Below, piece by piece: positions 33,115-43,817 of a stretch of 60,000 bases of DNA. Position 1 is the stretch's first letter. Each line of letters opens with the position of its first letter. The notes beneath the pieces were generated by a model. The model had not been told where the DNA came from and made no database searches. It was given only the letters and a program-made list of their open reading frames with translations. The translations under genes were made by a program, and so were the position numbers. The DNA lies in NCBI GenBank assembly GCA_037447655.1, contig JBBHKE010002469.1:217820-277819 (forward strand). Direction: 5' to 3'. Source of the stretch: Zygnema cylindricum. Taxonomy: Eukaryota > Streptophyta > Zygnematophyceae > Zygnematales > Zygnemataceae.

Positions 33115-33452
33115 AAGAGGCGATAGGAAATATGTTTGATATATTTCAGATGGAAAATGCAAACAATTGTACCACTCCCATGGACTTGAATAAAGTAAGC
33201 TATAGGAGTATAGAAGGAGGAGTGATAATGCTAAATGAACAAATGAGTCTAGAAGAGAGGCAGTTTATGAAATCCATCCCTTACAATCAAGTTGTAGGAA
33301 GTTTAATCTACATTAAGAATTGTTCCAGACTTGACATAGCGGTAGAAGTTAGAGTGCTCAGTAGGAGTCTTAATGATCCTAGGAAGAGAGATTGGGAGGC
33401 AGCTACGAGAGTTATGGGATACCTGGTGGGAACTAGAGAGTTATCCGATTTC
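33115..33452 (+). pseudogene. Copia RT end and RNase H start, second part
   Basis: The sequence resumes in frame with 31720 after the solo LTR: 'IGNMFDIFQMENANNCTTPM', 'NEQMSLEERQFMKSIPYNQV', 'GSLIYIKNCSRLDIAVEVRV' and 'RVMGYLVGTREL', the usual end of copia RT leading into RNase H. It is cut near 33445, where the sequence switches to a minus-strand gag/RNase H derivative of the same family. Confidence 0.88.
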
Positions 33453-35060
33453 CCCATTGTAGTTCAAAAAACCAGCCCCATCTCCAATCCGCAACACACA
33501 CCCAGATGCTAATCCTTTTCCAGGCGCACCTTCATAAATGGCATCACTCCCATTAGTGATGTCAAATCCGTTACCTTCCCAAATTTTTCCAGAACAAAAT
33601 GTCCCCACTGAGTTCCTCATAAGATCTACGTCTTCCGTACTCATGTGTTTATTCCTGATACTCACCATATTTTCTGAACATTCCTTACTCTCTCCCATGG
33701 AATTCTTTCCACTATCACTTTTTATTCACAATAAATATTTCTCCTCCTCTAAACCTTTCATTAAGTATTCCTCTTCTCCCCTATCCTTTAAGACCCCCTC
33801 TAGATTTACTTCTCCCCTTTCATCGAAATCCGTTGAAGTCTCCTTTTCCGACCAATTTTCGGTTTCCAAAATATCTTTAAAGTTATCCTCATTATTTTTA
33901 TTTTTCCCTTTTTCAATTATAGATCGTAGATCAGACTTTCTCATTTCTAAGTCATACTTTCTACACTCCTTCACGTCCTCATCAAGTCTAACTCTCTCAA
34001 GTACCTTCTCTCTCTTTACTTCCCTTATACCTCCAAAAGCACACTGTTGCCTTCGTGGAATTTCTGTATGCTTTTCACTCTTCTCCATACTATCGATGTG
34101 GAGAAGCTCCAAAATATCTTCATTCTCTTTCTCCTCTTCCCCTTCTTCCTCCTCATCCACATTCCAACTTCTAAGTTCCTCCAATCGAGGACACTCCTCT
34201 ATATTGTGACCTGATTCTCTACAAAAGAAGCAGACCCCTTTTTTCAAAGCTCCTCTTTCTTTTCCTCTCCCTCTCTTTCCACCAAAGTTCCGATAAGGTT
34301 TATCTTTGTCTCTCTTCCTCACATCACGTTTCCGCCAATCACCATCCTCCTCTCATCACGCTTCTGCTTGTCACCGCCATTCCTCTCATCATGCTTCCGC
34401 CAATCACCACCAGCTGTTAGTGCATTCACCCTATCACTTCCCCTACGAAGCTCCAAAATGTTTTCCCTCACAAGAATCATCCCCATGGTAATGCTTCAAG
34501 TCCATGAGGAGCCATCCATTTCTTGCATACGGTTAATTATGTTTTCATACTCATCTGGGAGTTACATGATTAGTGTGTTAATCTTTCTCTCCTCAGATTC
34601 CACATACCCTACACTAGCAAGCTCAACATATAACGCAACAATATCATTGCAGAACTCTATCATGCTACTGCCTTTATAAACATAGGCCTTATTTCATGTT
34701 TTACAAATTGCTGCCTCTGTATAGTCTTACTCTTATAAATCTGAATTAGTGTTTCCCAAATTTCCGAAGACTTGGTTAGATTTAACAGAGTGATAGCTAT
34801 AGACTTAGACACGTATCTAAGTATGAGATGTTTTGCTACAGTGTTTTTGAATTCCCATATTTTTCTATAACTTTCTTTAGTTTTTGGTTCAATTATAGTC
34901 CGTACAAGTGGAACGGTAGCGGAGAGCCTAGCTCCCCTCACCATCGGTGTTCCTTTTTCCTTTTCCCTGTTTTCCCTTTCCATGGCAATGTTCTTCCCTT
35001 CACCTTCCGTTGCATCTGAAATCTGGTTTGTTTTCTAGGAAGTCCCAGATGAATCGCCGT
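33453..35060 (-). pseudogene. Copia derivative H: gag joined to RNase H end, truncated
   Basis: Reading down from 35060: 'GTPMVRGARLSA', 'VAKHLILRYVSKSIAITLLN', 'SSEIWETLIQIYKSKTI', then after stops the frame 34322-33726 with a basic region, knuckle 'CFFCRESGHNIEEC' (all four ligands present, near 34240-34200), a Glu-rich stretch and 'IPRRQQCAFGGIREVKREK'. In the autonomous copy this last motif leads to the protease; here it leads to a short charged linker and then RNase H-like 'GFDITNGSDAIYEG', 'LASGCVLRIGDGAG' (33640-33450). Protease, integrase and RT are missing. It ends at the junction near 33450. It lies between the shared LTR (35215-36351) and that junction. Confidence 0.8.
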
Positions 35061-35199
35061 AGTGAGTTTCACTAAAGCCGGGTGGCGGACACCTCACTTG
35101 TCCCAAACAATCCCCCACAAGTGCTTTTCGAAAAACAACCCCTCCATCGTAAACTCCCAATAAGTGAAGTCTCTTCCATCAAACATAGGCACCCTAGAT

Positions 35200-35214
35200 G
35201 GTGGGCCCATAACC
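35200..35214 (-). promoter_or_regulatory. Primer binding site of derivative H
   Basis: The plus strand reads GGTGGGCCCATAACC, flush with the LTR end at 35215. It is the exact complement of the site at 28222-28236 and is identical to the anticodon arm of plant-type initiator tRNA-Met. Its presence shows that the LTR at 35215-36351 serves as 5' LTR for derivative H. Confidence 0.8.
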
Positions 35215-36351
35215 TGAAATTCTATGGGCTCCATTGCCACACAAAACTCGCAGATCCAAAGAAGCTAATCTAGATAGTGCCGACTCCAAGTTTATATAAA
35301 CTCAAATGATTAACCCCTTGACAATCAAAACCCCATTACAGCTTCACCCTTGTGAAATAAGACTTTCTGTGTGCTCAGTTCCACCACAAAATGCAAAGTT
35401 ACAATATGAGTTTAAGATAACATTCCCCACTTTGACTTTCCCTTAGAAAAGCAGCCACCTTGGCAGGCAAACACTCTGACGGACTACACCGCTGTGTAGC
35501 GTGCACTCCCCTGAGTCCGCAGCAAAAAGAATCACTGAATTTGGTTAACTGAGTTGATTGTTATGGGTAGCCAAAGTTTGCCATTTATACAAGATGCTCT
35601 CTGGGAGAGGCGGCTAACTACCCAAAATATTCGAAGTCCTAAACCCCTCTCTAAACCCCCTAGTACTGAGGTATTGAGCAATCACAGGACTATACCGTAT
35701 AATAAAGTATAGATGCCGGAGGACTTTTTGTACGGACAGTGTACGATGTCGCCGTAATACGATATTTGTCACATCTGGATTTGTTGTCTTCCGTTCCGGA
35801 GATTCCGTAAACCCGTATGATGTTGCCACGTGTCATCCGGAATTGCGGAGTTAGCAAACCGCCAAATTGTCCTTTCCGCAAAGCCGACGCTAACCACGGC
35901 TGTCCGATTTATATCGGTATTTAATACGGACCGTCGAAACAAATTTCCGTACTATTTGTTTCGTCCGGTACTAATAGTACAACTGTTTCTATGTCTTATA
36001 AACCGTAATCTAGTTAAATAGAAAAACCTACGTGTAAATGTTTAAATATGTATCAAACCCATTGTACCTTAGCACTAGCTCTAGACTAAACGGATAAGAC
36101 TGACTGCTATCGGAAGCTTGACACACGGTAGGTACCAGGATCAATTCTTGAGTCTCTCTAGTACCTTTTGGTAAATCTACCTAATTCACCCCTTATCTTC
36201 TCTAGTGAGCTTAGGCAGCCATGGCTCTAGCTCCTTCTCTAGCCTTTAATGACTACAACTGTGGGGGCTTAGAGAAGGGAGTCAGAGGCAGACTGCCACT
36301 GTTTTTTTTCCTATCCTAAATAAAGACCTATTAAATACTCAAATATCAACA
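35215..36351 (-). repeat. Copia LTR shared by derivatives F and H
   Basis: In minus orientation it starts TGTTGATATTTGAG (36351) and ends AGAATTTCA (35215), 1137 bp. At its start it is preceded by the polypurine-like AATAAGGGGAG (minus strand, 36362-36352), so it is the 3' LTR of derivative F. At its end it carries a primer site, so it is also the 5' LTR of derivative H. It contains TATA-like TGTATAAATGG (35592-35582), CACGTG (35827-35832) and the antisense tRNA-like block (36082-36148). Confidence 0.88.
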
Positions 36352-36423
36352 CTCCCCTTATTTTCTAGTCTATTTCTTTTCAATTCTTTACAAACAAATA
36401 AAAAAACATTCCTTTCCCCTTTT

Positions 36424-38140
36424 CCTTTTTCTTTCATAAAATTTTAAGACAACACCCTCATATTTAGTAAGGTCCATTAAATGAGCTGAAGTAAACATTC
36501 AATCTAGCTGATCATACATTTTATTTAGCATCTCATTTTTCATAAGTCCGAGCAAAGATTTTATCCACCTCATCTCTTTTCCATCCACACAAAAACCGAT
36601 TTCCCTCTTGCAATTCAAACAGCCAGCCCCCTCTCCAATGTGCACCACACACTCAGATGCTAACCTTTTTACATGCACACCTTCATAGACAGCATCGCTC
36701 TTATTAGTGATGTCATAACCATTACCCCCCAAATTTATCCTTAAATCAAGAGTCCCCACTAAGTCCCTCCTAAAATCTACATCTTTCGTACTCATATTTT
36801 TATCCATGATATTCACCCCATTTTTTGAACTTTCCTCACTCTCTCCTATGGAATTCTTTCCACTATCACTCTCTGATTTTATTCCCAATAAATATTTCTC
36901 CTCCCCTAAACCTTTCATTAAATATTTCTCGTCTCTCTTATCCTTTAAAACCCCCTCTAGTTTTACTTCTCCCCTTTCCTCGGAATCCATTGAAGTCTCA
37001 ATATCCGACCAGTTTTTTGTTTCCCACATATTTCTAAAATTTACCTCATTATTTCTAACTCCCTCAAGTATCTCCCTTCCCTTTCCTTCCCTTATACCTC
37101 CAAAAGCACACTGTTGCTTTCATGGAATTTCTGTGTGCTTTTCTCTCTTCTCTATTCTACCGATGTGAAGAAGCTCCAAAATTTCTTCATCCTCTTTCTC
37201 CTCTTCCTCTTCTTCCTCCTCATTCACAGACCAACTTCTAAGTTCTTCCAAACAAGGACACTCCTCCATATAGTGACCTGGTTTCCTATAAGCGAAGCAA
37301 ACCCTTTTTTTCAAAGCTCTCCTTTCTTTTCCTCTCCCTCTCTTTCCACAGAAGTTTCGATAAGGTTTACCTTTGTCGTTCTTCCTCTCATCACGCTTCC
37401 GCTCTTCACCGCCATTCCTCACATCACGCTTCCCCGAGTCACCACTAGCTGTAAATGTAGTCACCCTGTCACTTCCCCGACAAAGCTCCAAAGTGCTTTC
37501 CCTCACAAGAATTATCCCCATGGTAATGCTCCAAGTCCATGAGGAGCCATCCATTCCATGCATAAGGTAAATGATGTCTTCGTACTCATCTGGAAGCTTC
37601 ATGATTAGTGTATTAATCTTTCTCTCCTCAGATTCTACATATCCCGCACTAGCAAGCTCAACATATAACGCAGCAATATCATTGCAAAACTCTATCATGC
37701 TACCGCCTTTATAAACATAGGCCTATATTTCATGTTTTACTAATTGCTGCCTCTATATAGTCTCACTCTTATAAATCTGAATTAGAGTTTCCCAGATTTC
37801 CGAAGACTTGGTTAGACTTAAAAGAGTGATAGCTATGGACTTAGACACATATCTAAGTATGAGATGTTTTGCTATAGTGTTTTTATATTCTCTAATTTTT
37901 CTGTCATTTTCTTCAGTTTTAATCCCTACGAGTGGTTCAATAGGTGAGAGCCTAGCTCCCCTCACCATAGGTGTCCCTTTATCTTTCTCCCCTAATTCCC
38001 CATTCACGGCAAGGTTTTTCCCTTACCTTCCGTTGCATCTGAACTCCGGTTGTTATTCTGAGCAGCCTCAGATGATTCTCCATAGTAAGCTCCTCCAAAG
38101 CCAGGTGGCGGACATCTCTCTTGTCCCGAAACAATTCCCC
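36424..38140 (-). pseudogene. Copia derivative F: gag joined to RNase H end (internally deleted)
   Basis: Reading down: 'GTPMVRGARLSPIEPLVGI', 'IAKHLILRYVSKSIAITLLS' (38007-37753), then the frame 37698-37120 with 'MIEFCNDIAALYVELASAGY', 'IMKLPDEYEDIIYLMHGMD', a basic stretch and the knuckle 'CFAYRKPGHYMEEC' (second Cys is Tyr). After 'EIP*KQQCAFGGIREGK' the frame 37029-36499 holds a charged linker and an RNase H-like end: 'GYDITNKSDAVYEG', 'ASECVVHIGEGAG', 'GKEMRWIKSLL', ending before the polypurine tract. Copia RNase H has the same motif order (DAxxAG..., SGYVF.LG.GA, KE..W...LL). Protease, integrase and RT are gone. The mobility would depend on an autonomous relative such as 27225-33452. 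Confidence 0.8.
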
Positions 38141-38147
38141 ATAAGTG

Positions 38148-38882
38148 TTGTTTTTAGAAAGCTTTAGTCCTCTTTATGCCTCAGCTGTGAGAGAGAGCTG
38201 TTCGGGACTTAAGCTATTTTTGGTTGAGTTCGGTTCAGTACTTACCGAAATTAGTGTGAGAGTGAAGTTGGGAGTTCACGGTTCATTCACACTTGGGACA
38301 CGAGTCGTCACTTGGGAGAATGCGTGAGTATGTCCTCCGTGGACGTACGGAAATTCGGCAGGACCACTGGACTTCGTGAGGTCAATTCTACGGTGCCAAA
38401 TCCTCTAATCGGACCGCTAACAACCGCCGCCAACAAATAGTGACGAGGCGTGACTAGATCATTATCACTTTACGTTGTCTAAACTTCGGTGTAAATATTT
38501 GTGATAGAATGTTAGATGTACGGCTGGAATGCCTCCGTACAGCTTAGTGTAGTTTCGGTGTATAAAAGTAGGACTTAGTGAATTTGATTTTTAGGAACAA
38601 ATGATATGAAAACTGTACACTCAGTTTTATGTAATTTCATTTCTACATATCTCACAGATTTGTCAGCGGAATTGATTGAAATTTTGTGTGTGTGTTGTTT
38701 TTTATGTTGTCTACATTGTGGCAAATTTTCAGGACGTTTGGAGCATTTTTCTGAATGTTATAGTCTATCAAATTTTCTGTTCAGCCATCGGTATTTGTGG
38801 AAGCTTCCTCTCTTGATTTGTTCTACGATGACTACTGCTGCATCTTCTTCATCTTCAGTACCAGCACTTGTCTCAGAACAAC
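38148..38882 (+). mobile_element. 735-bp insertion in the leader of derivative F, promoter-like
   Basis: The leader of H is continuous where F has 735 extra bases, flanked by ATAAGTG on both sides (38141-38147 and 38883-38889), a 7-bp duplication. The insert starts TTGTTTTTAG and ends AGAACAAC, giving very short inverted ends (TTGTT/AACAA). It carries a TATA-like GTGTATAAAAG (about 38558-38568) and, at 38828, an ATG opening 'MTTAASSSSSVPALVSEQQ' just before its right end. This resembles the promoter and first codons of a gene, possibly captured. The class of element is unknown. Confidence 0.55.
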
Positions 38883-38966
38883 AATAAGTGTTTCTCGAAA
38901 AGCAATCCCTCCATCATGAACTCCCAATAAGTGAAGTCTGTTCTATCGAAAATAGGCACCCTAGAT

Positions 38967-38981
38967 GGTGGGCCAATAACC
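38967..38981 (-). promoter_or_regulatory. Primer binding site of derivative F
   Basis: The plus strand reads GGTGGGCCAATAACC, flush with the LTR at 38982. It differs by one base (in the position of the anticodon) from the sites at 28222 and 35200. Confidence 0.7.
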
Positions 38982-40121
38982 TGAAACTCTAAGGGTTTCC
39001 ATTGCCACACATAATTCCCAGATCCAATGAATCTAATCTAGATAGTGCCGACTCCAAGTTTATATAAACCCTAATGATTGACCCCTTGACAATCTGAACC
39101 TCATTACAGCTTCACCCATGTGAAATAAGACTTTTTGTGTGCTCAGTTTCACTACAGAATGCAAAGTTAGAATTTGAGTTTAGGATAACAATCCCCATTT
39201 GGAATTTCCATTAGAAATGCAACCACCCTGGCAGGCAAACACTCTGACCGACTACACCGCTGTGTAGCGTGGACTCCCCAGAGTCCGCAACAAAAAGAAT
39301 CATTGAATTTGGTCAATTGAGTTGATTGTTATGGGTGGCCAAACTTTGCCATTTATTTAAGGTGCTCTCTGGGAGAGGCGGCTAACTACCCAAAATATTC
39401 TAAGTCCTAAACCCCTCTCTAAACCCCCTAGTACTGAGGTACTGACCAATCAGAGGACTGTACTGTACAATAAAGTACAAATGCTGAGTACTTTCTATAT
39501 GGACAGTGTACGACGTCGCCATAATGCGACATTTGTCACATCCGGATTTGTTGTATATCGTTCCGGAGATTTCGTAAACCCGTATGATGTTGCCACGTGT
39601 CATTTGGAGTGGCGGAGTTTGCAAACCGCCAAATTGTCATTTCCGCGAAGCCGACGCTAACCACGACCGTCTGATTTATATCGGTATTTAATACGGACCG
39701 TCAAAACAAATGTCCGTACTATTTGTTTTGTCCGGTACTAATAGTACAATTGTTTCTATGTCTTATAAACCGTAATCTAGTTAAATAGAAAAACCTATGT
39801 GTAAATCTTTAAATACGTATCAAACCCATTGTACCTTAGCACTAGCTCTAGACTAAACGGATAAGACTGACGACTATCGGAAGCTTGACACACGGTAGGT
39901 ACCAGGATCAATTCTTGAGTCCGTCTAATACCTTTTGGTAAATCTACCTAATTCACCCCTTGTCTTCTCTAGTGAGCTTAGGTAGCCATGGCTCTAGCTC
40001 CTTCTCTAGCCTTCAGTGACTACAACAAGTGTGGGGGCTTAGAGAAGGGAGTCAGAGGCAGAATGCCACTGTTTTTTTTCCTATCCTAAATAAAGACCTA
40101 GAAAATACTCAAATATCAACA
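38982..40121 (-). repeat. 5' LTR of copia derivative F
   Basis: In minus orientation it starts TGTTGATATTTGAG (40121) and ends AGAGTTTCA (38982), 1140 bp, very close to 35215-36351 along its whole length. It contains CACGTG (39595-39600) and the antisense tRNA-like block (39849-39915). Its outer edge abuts a G-rich tract, so the left target duplication of the element cannot be read. Confidence 0.9.
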
Positions 40122-40291
40122 AGGGGGAGGGGGGGGGGGAGGGGGGGAGGGGCGGGGAGGGGGGGAGGGGGGGGGGGGGGAGGGGGAGAGGGGGGGTGAG
40201 GGAGGGGGTAGAGAGGGGGAGGGGGGGAGGGGGGGAGGAGGGGAGGGGGGGAGGAGGGGAGGGGGGTAGGGGGGGAGAGAGAGAGATGTTT
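40122..40291 (+). repeat. G-rich polypurine tract
   Basis: About 170 bases consist almost wholly of G runs of 3-14 separated by single A or AG, ending in (GA)n. Many four-run sets could form G-quadruplexes on this strand. It starts at the base after the LTR end. Reading frames across it (Pro-rich on the other strand) are artefacts. Confidence 0.9.
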
Positions 40292-40590
40292 CTTGAGTTT
40301 GATGTTTCCAAAGGCTTTGAATTTAAAACATTTACCTTTGAAAATTGCCTAAATGCAAATGGAACTATACGAAACACCCGGTTTAACTTCGAGAAGGCAA
40401 TTGCTACCAATTTAGTTGATATATCAGATTTTTAAAGTTTCAAACTTGACATTCTTCTTCATAGCCTTCTTCATGACATTCCGGTTGACGGACATGTTAT
40501 TTACAAAAAATTTGACAAACTTCTCGAACCCCTCATGAAAGTGTATTACTAAGATTCTCATAAATTAAAACTTGCGATGAAATGTGGAAT
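40288..40590 (+). pseudogene. Unknown coding-like relict
   Basis: From 40288 the frame reads 'MFLEFDVSKGFEFKTFTFEN', 'NTRFNFEKAIATNLVDIS', a stop at 40432, then 'KLDILLHSLLHDIPVDG', 'YKKFDKLLEPLMKVYY' before further stops. Codon use and composition look protein-like for about 100 codons, with two stops. I do not recognise the family. It could be part of a transposon gene or a chance frame. Confidence 0.25.
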
Positions 40591-40764
40591 TTAATAATTG
40601 GTACACAACCACAACAGCAACATAGAAACAAGCTTGCACATGTTGGTTTCCGAGCAATAAATCCAAAGAAAAGTGAGAAAAATATCAATCTTTAGATATT
40701 ACATTTATTCAAATGATGGTTTGTCAACGCTCATCATCAAGCAAACGTCTATCTTTTATATAAG

Positions 40765-42719
40765 ACTACACCGTGAATTGTTATTAGTGTTAATGTTTTT
40801 TTGTCTCTTTGAATAACTTTTCTCCGTACACGCATGTCGGTTTTTAGATCTGATGGTTGCAATTGAAAGGTATGATTCTTAGCTTCTGATTGACGGTCCT
40901 AAATTGAGAAGCGCACAAGAGTGTACGAATAAAAGATGTTTTGTGTGGCAAAAAAAATATTTACAGTAATAGCGATACAAGGTGTAACCCGTCGCGTTCT
41001 TTTTTAATACCATACGTAAGCGATACATAAACGTAAAAAAAGGCGAGGAATTTTCAGAAAAGACACCGATATGACTTAATCGTTCCATGACTTAATCGTT
41101 CCAGAGACGAATATCACGTGACATAGATGGGAAAAACTAGTACTTTTTACCGAGTATTTTTACTTACTTAACATGATAGATTGTTTGTCACAAAGTGATA
41201 AACTATCATGTGATTTCAATTTAGGGTACAAAAAGAAATGCTTACGTCTTTGCTTTTCATAAAGAATGAAATTTGTTATTTACTTTCTCGTTAAAACTTT
41301 GGTTTTGTGCTTTTGGTCATGGGTCATTTTCAAAATTGTACAACTTTGTGGCGTTTGCCCTTCCCTCTTCCATTAACAGTCATTCTCCTCTTCTTAGAAT
41401 GAAACACGACAATCTTGGTATGATATGAAAGACTTGTAAATTTTTTATTTCTTAATGTTTTTACATAACTTAGTGACAAATTGAGAGAGAAAAGGCAAAA
41501 AAACCAAATCGGGAAACCATGGCAAAAATTTCCGGAATTATTAACGTCGATGGTGTCACGAGCAAGCATGACATCACAATATCACAAAAACATATACATC
41601 TACGATGTCACAAAATCATATCCATCTACAATGTCACAAATAGCTATACGTTTACAACGTCATAATAAAATCAACATATACTTATTTAAACTTCACAAAA
41701 CAATGTAAAGTTTGCAACCATCACAAGATTTAGTAACAATGTCGTGTTTGGACCTTAGAACACCTTAAAAACTATAATGAAGAGTATTCACTAAAGACAA
41801 AGTGACATCGCTAAATTACGGTTACATGAGCGTACATCGTAATCTCAACTGTTCGATTTTCAATAGTAGGATGTCATGCAATTTTACAAAATATATGTTC
41901 GTGATGCCTTACCGCACACTTTGTCCATGCATAAATAGTACAACAATTTTTAAGGAGGTTAGTGTGTGGACTCAGAGCTCCATTGAGTTTAACATTTTAC
42001 TGCCCATCTTTACTAACGTTAATGGCACTAATATTGTCAAGACATTTTTCTAGCCCAAAATCATCATTGGAAATAATATCTACACTAACTTGGAAATCCT
42101 TGAGTAGTGTTAGGCATTTGATATTATGGTCGAAAGAATTAATGTTGAACCAAAATGTTATGTATGTCTGGAAAAGTCAAAGCGACTCGTTATTTGTACA
42201 ATAGTTTGTGTATTTAGCATGGAAATTAAATTCAAACAATTGTTAACTTTCGAGAATACAATAGATTTTAAGTATCACGTTTCACGGGAACAAAGAAGAA
42301 TAATCAATCTAAACTATAAAATAGGGTTAACTAAAAAGAAATAATTTTAAATTTTAATTATATCTTGTGATTTTTCAAACAATTTGTAAACCCACAAGTA
42401 CCTCACCCTACAAATGCTGCCAGTGTTCAACATTCACATTGGAAATATTGTCGATACCAGATCAACGCGCTACAAAATTGACACACAATTAAATGTTAGA
42501 AGTACTCCCCCATCATTAATATATTTAAACATTTTTCGGACAGTAAAAGTTATTTTGTGGTCACATATTATTCCGATTTTCAATAGTGACGTCACAATCG
42601 AAAGGTATGACCGTCACCTTTGTGCTTTTCTCAAAGAAAAAATCCAACGATTCATCAATGAGGTAAACGTTTTTGATTGCCCGAAAAGTGTTAAACTCTA
42701 ATAACGATTAGCGGTGTAA
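40765..42719. mobile_element. Candidate TIR element, CTACACCG family
   Basis: The left end ACTACACCGTGAATTGTTAT (40765) and the reverse complement of the right end (ATTACACCGCTAATCGTTAT from 42719) match over about 26 bases with a few changes. The AT-rich interior (1.95 kb) has no recognisable protein. It contains a relative of the MITE at 21810 (about 40815-40953) and short tandem-like phrases with CATCACAA/ATGTCACAA (41560-41650). Target duplication not seen. The pairing of these two ends is an inference. Confidence 0.4.
40815..40953. mobile_element. MITE related to 21810-21957 (diverged)
   Basis: It shares 'TTTTCTCCGTACACGC', 'GATCTGATGGTTGCAATTGAAAG' in shortened form, and 'AAAAGATGTTTTGTGTGGC' with the MITE at 21810. 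The ends are imperfect inverted repeats. Confidence 0.5.
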
Positions 42720-43074
42720 TATTATGTTTTCCATTATTTCGACATTGATACACAAACTAGCGTTACTCGCGCTTACGCTAATTTGTCATTGGTGTTAATA
42801 ACTATGTGAACTTGTGAGTTGTTGATATTGTAGTGTTGTGTATTTGTAATTTCCAATGGCTATATTTTTTCTAATTAATACAGTTATCAAATGGCAAGGG
42901 GGCTCAATGTAATGCATAGGACGAATATTTCTGTTATCGATGATGTACATGATAGTATATGCACTAATATAGTTTGATATCATTTATAGTGTTACATTGT
43001 ATACAATGTATAATATATCACGTCACGTATAATAATTTGATCCGCACTTTCAACGAAATTATAACATTGACTGA

Positions 43075-43817
43075 GGCTGACGTTCCATCAGCCGAAAGTG
43101 GGGTAGTTTACAGAAATCCGCGACTATCCGTACTGGACCGTACCGCTTATTTTGTTTTATACAATTAACAACATTACAAAGATGTCAAGCTTCAGGCACG
43201 CTCGAGAGCGAATCTTGCCAATACTCTTCCAAGGTATTGGAGGTAATATTGACCGTCGGATGTTCATCCGCGAGGCGTTCGCTAAAATTTTATCTGTAAC
43301 TGTCACATACCTCAAGAAGGTGGGTTTGTAGATACAAAAAAAAAACCGTGACACGTTGGACGATTAAGTTACGTGTCATGATGGAAAACCAAAGAAAATT
43401 GACGAAATTTGCACATGACACGCGTTTTCAAAAATACAACCGAAAATAAAAATGTAATTTCGTAACATTCCTTCGTTACGCTATTTCCGGTAACTTTTGT
43501 TCATGACACTATTTCTTCGTTATGTTCAAAAACAAAAACCCTAAAAAACGAGATGGCGTAAAGACTGGTGTTTGCAAAAAGTATAAAAGTTCTGTCGTAT
43601 GATTACTTCGTACGCAGGTACATGGTACGCAAGTGAAGATTTTAAGTTAAGTTTGTCGGTGCTCAAAATGTGAAAGATATTCAATATCGCATCGTAGCTT
43701 GCGTGGCGCCAATCAATTTAAAACAAGTGGTTTACAGACTCTGCGTGATGGAACATCGACTCAATCAACCAGGTCTGTAGAGTTGGCCGTACGATTAGAG
43801 AAACGTCTGATGGAACT
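43075..43817 (+). mobile_element. TIR element R1, copy cut by a Ty3 LTR
   Basis: It is about three-quarters alike to the reverse complement of 55419-56128 ('GGGGTAGTTTACAG', 'TCCGCGACTATCCGTAC', 'ATCTTGCCAATACTCT', 'CGGATGTTCATCC', 'AAAGACTGG'). The left end has GACGTTCCATCAGCCG. The right end reads ATGGAACT and is cut at 43818 by the LTR. No known protein. Bases 42720-43074 hold nothing I recognise. Confidence 0.6.

Noticed and set aside
33538-34209. 223-codon Ser/Phe-rich plus-strand frame; similar ones at 36806-37542
   Set aside because: They are antisense shadows of the Glu/Lys-rich copia gag on the minus strand.
40081-40435. Pro-rich frame (minus) and Gly/Glu-rich frame (plus)
   Set aside because: They arise from the G-run tract, not from coding sequence.
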